Positions 6,610-8,824 of a stretch of 8,824 bases of DNA are shown one piece after another. The position numbers and the translations under genes were made by a program. The notes under the pieces were generated by a model that had not been told where the DNA came from, ran no database searches, and was given only the letters and a program-made list of their open reading frames with translations. The DNA is from RGIG9079 sp964567845. GTDB lineage: Bacteria; Bacteroidota; Bacteroidia; Bacteroidales; Marinifilaceae. Location: assembly GCA_964567845.1 (NCBI GenBank), contig CAZMOG010000078.1, forward strand, positions 1-8,824. The letters are read 5' to 3'. Within the stretch, counting starts at the first letter, position 1. Each line of letters starts with the position of its first letter.

Positions 6610-7896
6610 TTAGATTTTCTCTAATGCCTGCTCAATATCGGCAATAATGTCCTGTACATTCTCGATACCGACAGACAAACGGATCAAATCGGGTGCAATG
6701 CCTGCAGCCTTCAACTGCTCCTCGGAAAGCTGACGGTGGGTATGACTTGCGGGGTGCAACACACAGGTACGCGCATCGGCAACGTGGGTAACAATGCAAA
6801 TCATATCCAGACTATCCATAAATTGAATTGCCTGCTCGCGTGTACCCTTCAAACCAAATGCCATAACTCCACACGAGCCGTTTGGAACATACTTCTGACC
6901 CAACTCATAATACTTATTGCTCTTCAAACCACAATAGTTAACCCAGGCAACTTTAGGATGATTCTCAAGATACTCTGCAACAGCTTGCGCATTCTTACAA
7001 TGCTGAGGCATACGCAAGTGCAGGGTTTCAAGACCCAAATTCAACAAAAAGGCGTTTTGTGGGCTTTGAATCGATCCCAAATCACGCATCAACTGAGCGG
7101 TTGCCTTGGTGATAAAGGCCATCTTTCCAAAAGCCTTTGTATAGGCCAATCCATGATACGATGGATCAGGCTCACACAATCCGGGGAACTTATCGGCATT
7201 AGCCTCCCAATCAAAGTTTCCGCTATCTACAATCACTCCTCCAACTGCAGTTGCATGTCCATCCATATACTTGGTTGTAGAGTGTGTAACAATATCTGCC
7301 CCCCACTCGAATGGGCGACAGTTGATTGGAGTTGCAAAGGTATTATCGACAATCAAGGGCACTCCATGTTTGTGTGCTGCATTTGCAAAACGCTCAATAT
7401 CGAACACCTTACATCCCGGATTTGAAAGAGTCTCACCGAATACGCACTTTGTATTTGGACGGAAAGCAGCATCAAGCTCCTCATCGGTACACTCCGAGTC
7501 GATAAATGTACACTCAATACCCAACTTCTTCAATGTAACTCCGAAAAGGTTGAATGTACCTCCGTAAATATCATTGGTAGCGATGAAATGGTCACCTGCC
7601 TCACAGATATTGAAAACAGCATAAAAATTTGCTGCCTGACCCGATGAAGTCAACATTCCTGCAACACCACCTTCAAGGGCAGCAATCTTTGATGCAACAG
7701 CATCGTTAGTAGGGTTCTGCAAACGTGTATAGAAATATCCGCTTGCCTTCAAATCGAACAGATCCGCCATCTGTTCTGTATCATCGTATTTGAATGTAGT
7801 ACTCTGGAATACAGGAAGTACACGAGCTTCTCCATTTTTTGGTTGCCACCCTGCCTGAACGCAAAGTGACTCTCTTTTTAATTTTGTTAAATCCAT
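6610..7896 (-). CDS. metY: O-acetylhomoserine sulfhydrylase (O-acetylhomoserine aminocarboxypropyltransferase)
   Basis: A 428-aa cytoplasmic PLP enzyme of the Cys/Met metabolism family (fold type I). It should convert O-acetyl-L-homoserine plus sulfide to L-homocysteine and acetate, the direct sulfhydrylation route to methionine. The N-terminus (LCVQAGW, ARVLPVFQSTTF, YTRLQNPTNDAVASKIAALEGG) is typical. SSGQAANFYAV and NDIYGGTFNLF line the cofactor pocket. D184 in VDNTFATP should contact the pyridine nitrogen, and K209 in THSTTKYMDGH forms the Schiff base, 25 residues later as in the family. The length (~430 aa) and the long insert around the ADKFPGLCEPDPSYHG segment favour MetY over the ~380-aa MetB/MetC enzymes. 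It lies 32 bp downstream of the propeller fragment on the same strand. No clear -7 box or riboswitch was found in that short gap. The S9 gene follows after 224 bp holding the large palindrome. Confidence 0.93.
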   Translation of the reverse strand: MDLTKLKRESLCVQAGWQPKNGEARVLPVFQSTTFKYDDTEQMADLFDLKASGYFYTRLQNPTNDAVASKIAALEGGVAGMLTSSGQAANFYAVFNICEAGDHFIATNDIYGGTFNLFGVTLKKLGIECTFIDSECTDEELDAAFRPNTKCVFGETLSNPGCKVFDIERFANAAHKHGVPLIVDNTFATPINCRPFEWGADIVTHSTTKYMDGHATAVGGVIVDSGNFDWEANADKFPGLCEPDPSYHGLAYTKAFGKMAFITKATAQLMRDLGSIQSPQNAFLLNLGLETLHLRMPQHCKNAQAVAEYLENHPKVAWVNYCGLKSNKYYELGQKYVPNGSCGVMAFGLKGTREQAIQFMDSLDMICIVTHVADARTCVLHPASHTHRQLSEEQLKAAGIAPDLIRLSVGIENVQDIIADIEQALEKI

Positions 7897-7928
7897 ACCT
7901 TGATATAAAATAATTTCAAAGTGCGAAT

Positions 7929-8336
7929 TTAATAAAAATATTTATACAACTTATACTCACCATCATCGTCACAAGCAACAGCATACATACAATCACCTTC
8001 GACTGCAAACGCTCCAACAACCTCACGTGTTTCAAATATGTTCTTAATTGTCAGATTGTAATCATACTGAACAATATAAGGTTTTGAAATCTCTAAGGCA
8101 TTATTAGGGACACCCCAGAATAAAGTATATACCGCATCATTTGTGATAAAGGCATTCTCGGTTCCTATTATACACTCATCCGTAGGATTAACCCACTTAG
8201 GCGAAGCACCCTCAACGATGTTATACTGAGGTTTTGAAATATGCAATGCTTTCTTCAGCTCTAAAACATTGTCATTCAGGCGAAACAACTCAATATCAGC
8301 AATCAAATAAAAATACAAAGAAAAGAAAAAAAACAT
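7929..8336 (-). CDS. C-terminal fragment of a TolB-like six-bladed propeller protein, probable 5'-truncated remnant
   Basis: A 135-aa frame resembling only the last third of TolB-like six-bladed propeller lipoproteins (BF3164-type, usually about 350 aa). It shows one blade-like stretch (NAFITNDAVYTLFWG, then IVQYDYNLTIKNIFE) and a typical ending (AFAVEGDCMYAVACDD, then YKLYKYFY). There is no signal peptide or lipobox. The ATG is followed at once by eight T (MFFFFSLYFYLIADIE), and a TAG stop lies directly before it. The missing two thirds cannot lie upstream, because the phosphatase gene ends only 23 bp away. This suggests a deletion removed the 5' part and left a decaying tail, perhaps read through from the phosphatase gene. 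I cannot exclude a small expressed protein. The family assignment rests on pattern resemblance and is moderate. Confidence 0.55.
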   Translation of the reverse strand: MFFFFSLYFYLIADIELFRLNDNVLELKKALHISKPQYNIVEGASPKWVNPTDECIIGTENAFITNDAVYTLFWGVPNNALEISKPYIVQYDYNLTIKNIFETREVVGAFAVEGDCMYAVACDDDGEYKLYKYFY

Positions 8337-8359
8337 CTAAGAAAGTTACAAAACAACGC

Positions 8360-8824
8360 CTATCTCCTAACTTCTAATTGAATAAGTCCCTCCACGGCAT
8401 CCTCAAGGATATCCAAAACATTCTCGAAGCCCGAAGCTCCTCCATAATATGGATCGGGGACATGGTCAACCACCTTATTTACACAAAAATCGGTCATGCG
8501 GTGAATCTTTGCCAACTCATCAGCACCGGGAGCCAAATCCCGTAAACGGTCAATATTGGAATCATCCATACCTATAATCATATCGAAATCAAAAAAATCA
8601 TTATAGGTTATTGGGCGCGATAAGTGAGTTATTTTGTATCCCCTGCGTGCAGCATGCGCCCTCATTCGTGAATCGGCAGGCTCGCCTTGATGATAACTTA
8701 TAAGTCCCGCAGAATCGATATAGTAACTATCACTCAATCCCAACTCATCAACCCTCGCCTGCATAATTGTCTGTGCCGACGATGAACGACAAATATTTCC
8801 CAAACAGACAAAAAGAACTCTTCT
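8360..8824 (-). CDS. Low-molecular-weight protein-tyrosine phosphatase, 5' end cut by window edge
   Basis: A small cytoplasmic phosphatase that removes phosphate from phosphotyrosine. In Bacteroidales, relatives are either stand-alone or linked to capsule tyrosine kinases; no such kinase gene is visible here. The frame is open to the last base and reads RRVLFVCLGNICRSSSAQ, the active-site loop C-X5-R-S at the N-terminus. The nucleophile Cys is codon 8804-8806 and the Arg is in ICRS. The general-acid Asp lies in VPDPYYGG (codon 8453-8455). At least 154 aa are visible, close to full family length, so only a few codons including the ATG are missing. A TTG at 8801-8803 can be mistaken for a start, but it is the Leu of VCLGNICRS and would cut off the nucleophile. 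The promoter lies outside the window. It ends 23 bp before the propeller fragment. Confidence 0.92.
   Translation of the reverse strand, partial: RRVLFVCLGNICRSSSAQTIMQARVDELGLSDSYYIDSAGLISYHQGEPADSRMRAHAARRGYKITHLSRPITYNDFFDFDMIIGMDDSNIDRLRDLAPGADELAKIHRMTDFCVNKVVDHVPDPYYGGASGFENVLDILEDAVEGLIQLEVRR

Noticed and set aside
6736..7425. Plus-strand open frame of 229 aa antisense to metY
   Set aside because: It mirrors the codon pattern of a strongly supported gene, has low-complexity Cys/Asn/Thr-rich translation and shows no recognisable domain.
7897..7928. Possible metY promoter or riboswitch (TTG and GCACTTTG in the gap)
   Set aside because: The match lacks the TA of the -7 box, spacing is about 22 bp, and 32 bp is too short for a SAM riboswitch.
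1..8824. CRISPR array, tRNA, rRNA, insertion sequence or prophage genes
   Set aside because: No spaced direct repeats, no cloverleaf with CCA-end features, and no transposase or integrase motifs were seen on either strand.

Overview
This window looks like chromosomal DNA of a gut-type member of the order Bacteroidales. Two promoter-like sites match the Bacteroidetes primary sigma consensus (-7 box TAnnTTTG, in one case with TTTG 19 bp upstream). Most starts lack a Shine-Dalgarno sequence. Gene content fits too: a DUF5128-type propeller lipoprotein, a secreted S9 dipeptidyl peptidase, a RelB/DinJ-PIN pair and a TolB-like propeller fragment. I cannot name a genus.

Layout, left to right. (1) 1-1911, minus strand: the disaggregase ClpB, missing its C-terminal quarter at the window edge. 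(2) 1912-2099: a 188-bp divergent promoter region with an inverted repeat on the clpB side and a -7 box on the other. (3) 2100-3257, plus strand: a 385-aa six-bladed propeller lipoprotein. (4) 3258-3957, minus strand: a PIN-toxin/RelB-DinJ-antitoxin operon whose last base touches the last base of the lipoprotein gene. Its promoter-operator lies at 3977-4037. (5) 4106-4143: a terminator-like hairpin. (6) 4172-6385, minus strand: a periplasmic S9B dipeptidyl peptidase with all catalytic residues. (7) 6386-6609: a 224-bp gap dominated by a large imperfect palindrome of about 120 bp. (8) 6610-7896, minus strand: an O-acetylhomoserine sulfhydrylase (MetY). (9) 7929-8336, minus strand: a 135-aa C-terminal remnant of a TolB-like propeller lipoprotein. 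(10) 8360-8824, minus strand: a low-molecular-weight protein-tyrosine phosphatase, cut a few codons short of its start. No gap between genes exceeds 300 bp.

The genes do not form one pathway. They are housekeeping and nutrient genes (protein quality control, peptide breakdown, sulfur amino acid synthesis, dephosphorylation) interrupted by accessory DNA: the toxin-antitoxin cassette, the palindromic element and the broken propeller gene. I see no clearly new multi-gene system. The observations most worth a second look are the palindrome at 6470-6591, the RelB/DinJ-PIN pairing with a -33 box set inside a palindromic operator, and the TGTCA/TGACA repeat upstream of clpB.
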